Made by a program: the position numbers and the translations under genes
Assembly (NCBI GenBank): GCA_003445555.1
Contig: DMDI01000197.1
Span: 1 to 6,332, forward strand
DNA: 6,332 bases
From: Desulfotomaculum sp.
GTDB taxonomy: Bacteria; Bacillota; Desulfotomaculia; Desulfotomaculales; Nap2-2B
Reading direction: 5' to 3'
Notes under the pieces: generated by a model
Databases searched by the model: none
What the model was told of the DNA's origin: nothing
What the model saw: only the letters and a program-made list of their open reading frames with translations
In this document: piece after piece, positions 5,546-6,332 of the stretch
How the letters are laid out: each line of letters begins with the position of its first letter
How positions within the stretch are numbered: the first letter of the stretch is position 1

Positions 5546-6332
5546 ATGGGTAAAAAAATCACCCTTTCCGTTATTAAAGCAGATGTTGGCAGTTACGTGG
5601 GACACTCCAATGTTTATCCGGCTCTTTTGGAAAAAGCCCAGGGCATCCTTTCGGGCAGCCCCCATTTAATTGATGCGTGCGTTACCCACGTTGGTGACGA
5701 TATTAACTTAATTATGACGCACGAATTTGAACGCAACAGCGGGGAGATTCACCAGTTGGCCTGGGATACCTTTCAAGCCTGCACCGAAATAGCTAAAAAA
5801 TTCAAGCTTTACGGGGCCGGGCAGGATTTACTGACCGATGCTTTTTCCGGTAACATTAAGGGACTGGGACCCGGGGTAGCCGAAATGACCATAGAAGAAA
5901 GAAGGAGCGAACCAATTATTATTTTTATGGCCGACAAAACTGAGCCCGGGGCCTGGAACCTGCCGCTGTATAAAATATTTGCCGACCCTTTTAACACCGC
6001 CGGGCTGGTTATTGACCCCAATATGCACGAGGGGTTTCGTTTTGAGGTGCGGGACTTAATTGAAAACAAAAGGGTAATCTTTTCTACCCCCGAGGAAATT
6101 TATGATTTATTGGTATTGAACGGTACGCGAGGACGCTATTGTATTAAAAGTATTTTTCATAAGCAAACGGGCGAAATCGCCGCTATTTCCAGCACCCAAA
6201 AGCTTAATTTAATGGCCGGCCGTTACGTGGGTAAAGATGACCCGGTTTTAATTGTGCGCTGCCAAAGCGGTATGCCGGCAGTAGGAGAAGTACTGGAGCC
6301 TTTTGCCAATCCCCAATTAGTTAGCGGCTGGA
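5546..6332 (+). CDS. Bifunctional fructose-1,6-bisphosphate aldolase/phosphatase, 3' end beyond window
   Basis: The visible 262 codons encode a class V FBPase, the bifunctional FBP aldolase/phosphatase. It condenses dihydroxyacetone phosphate with glyceraldehyde-3-phosphate and dephosphorylates the product to fructose-6-phosphate in gluconeogenesis, in the cytoplasm. Landmarks are SVIKADVGS (8-16), VTHVGDD (46-52), YGAGQDLL (89-96), GLGPGVAEM (106-114), FMADKTEPGAWNLPLY (127-142), the ADPFNTAGLVIDP run (146-158) and AGRYVGKDDP (224-233). By alignment with the archaeal enzymes, Lys230 would be the Schiff-base lysine and Tyr227 the acid/base tyrosine of the aldolase reaction. Asp13, His20, Asp51, Asp52, Gln93 and Asp130 would be metal ligands. 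All are present. The usual length is about 360-400 residues, so roughly the last third is missing. The ATG at 5546 follows an in-frame stop at 5540-5542. Its GGAGG (5528-5532) lies 13 bases upstream, longer than usual. Confidence 0.95.
   Translation, partial: MGKKITLSVIKADVGSYVGHSNVYPALLEKAQGILSGSPHLIDACVTHVGDDINLIMTHEFERNSGEIHQLAWDTFQACTEIAKKFKLYGAGQDLLTDAFSGNIKGLGPGVAEMTIEERRSEPIIIFMADKTEPGAWNLPLYKIFADPFNTAGLVIDPNMHEGFRFEVRDLIENKRVIFSTPEEIYDLLVLNGTRGRYCIKSIFHKQTGEIAAISSTQKLNLMAGRYVGKDDPVLIVRCQSGMPAVGEVLEPFANPQLVSGW

Noticed and set aside
5809..6069. Minus-strand frames opposite the aldolase/phosphatase gene
   Set aside because: The + strand encodes an unmistakable conserved enzyme here; the antisense frames are by-products of its codons.

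Overview
The window looks like chromosomal DNA from an anaerobic, endospore-forming member of the Bacillota (clostridial side: Desulfotomaculum-, Moorella- or Carboxydothermus-like). Two things point there. One is a complete GerA-family spore germinant receptor operon. The other is a bifunctional fructose-1,6-bisphosphate aldolase/phosphatase of the archaeal type, which among bacteria is known from Moorella-like lineages. Strong AAGGAGG ribosome-binding sites, all genes on the + strand and AT-rich intergenic DNA fit the same picture. The species assignment is inference.

Layout: 1-136 is non-coding leader DNA. 137-832 encodes a UPF0173-type metallo-beta-lactamase-fold hydrolase. 833-1015 is an AT-rich spacer that plausibly holds the promoter of the germination operon; a sigma-G-like match lies at 950-978. 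1016-5216 is the operon itself: an A subunit (GerAA/GerKA family), a B subunit (GerAB/GerKB permease), a C subunit (GerAC/GerKC lipoprotein) and a 73-residue two-helix membrane protein resembling the rarely annotated D subunits. 5217-5545 is a gene-free, AT-rich stretch with several inverted and direct repeats but no convincing terminator or known riboswitch. 5546 to the window end is the 5' part of the aldolase/phosphatase gene, cut off by the window edge after 262 codons.

The four Ger products should act together in the inner membrane of the dormant spore. B binds the nutrient germinant, A forms the oligomeric channel part, C is a lipid-anchored outer-face subunit, and D is a probable modulator. 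The flanking hydrolase and the gluconeogenic enzyme have no evident functional link to germination. I see no mobile element, CRISPR array, tRNA or rRNA. The most interesting points are the fourth small subunit, the poorly supported start of the B subunit behind a hairpin, the glycine-rich insertion in the C subunit, and the FBP aldolase/phosphatase in a spore-former.
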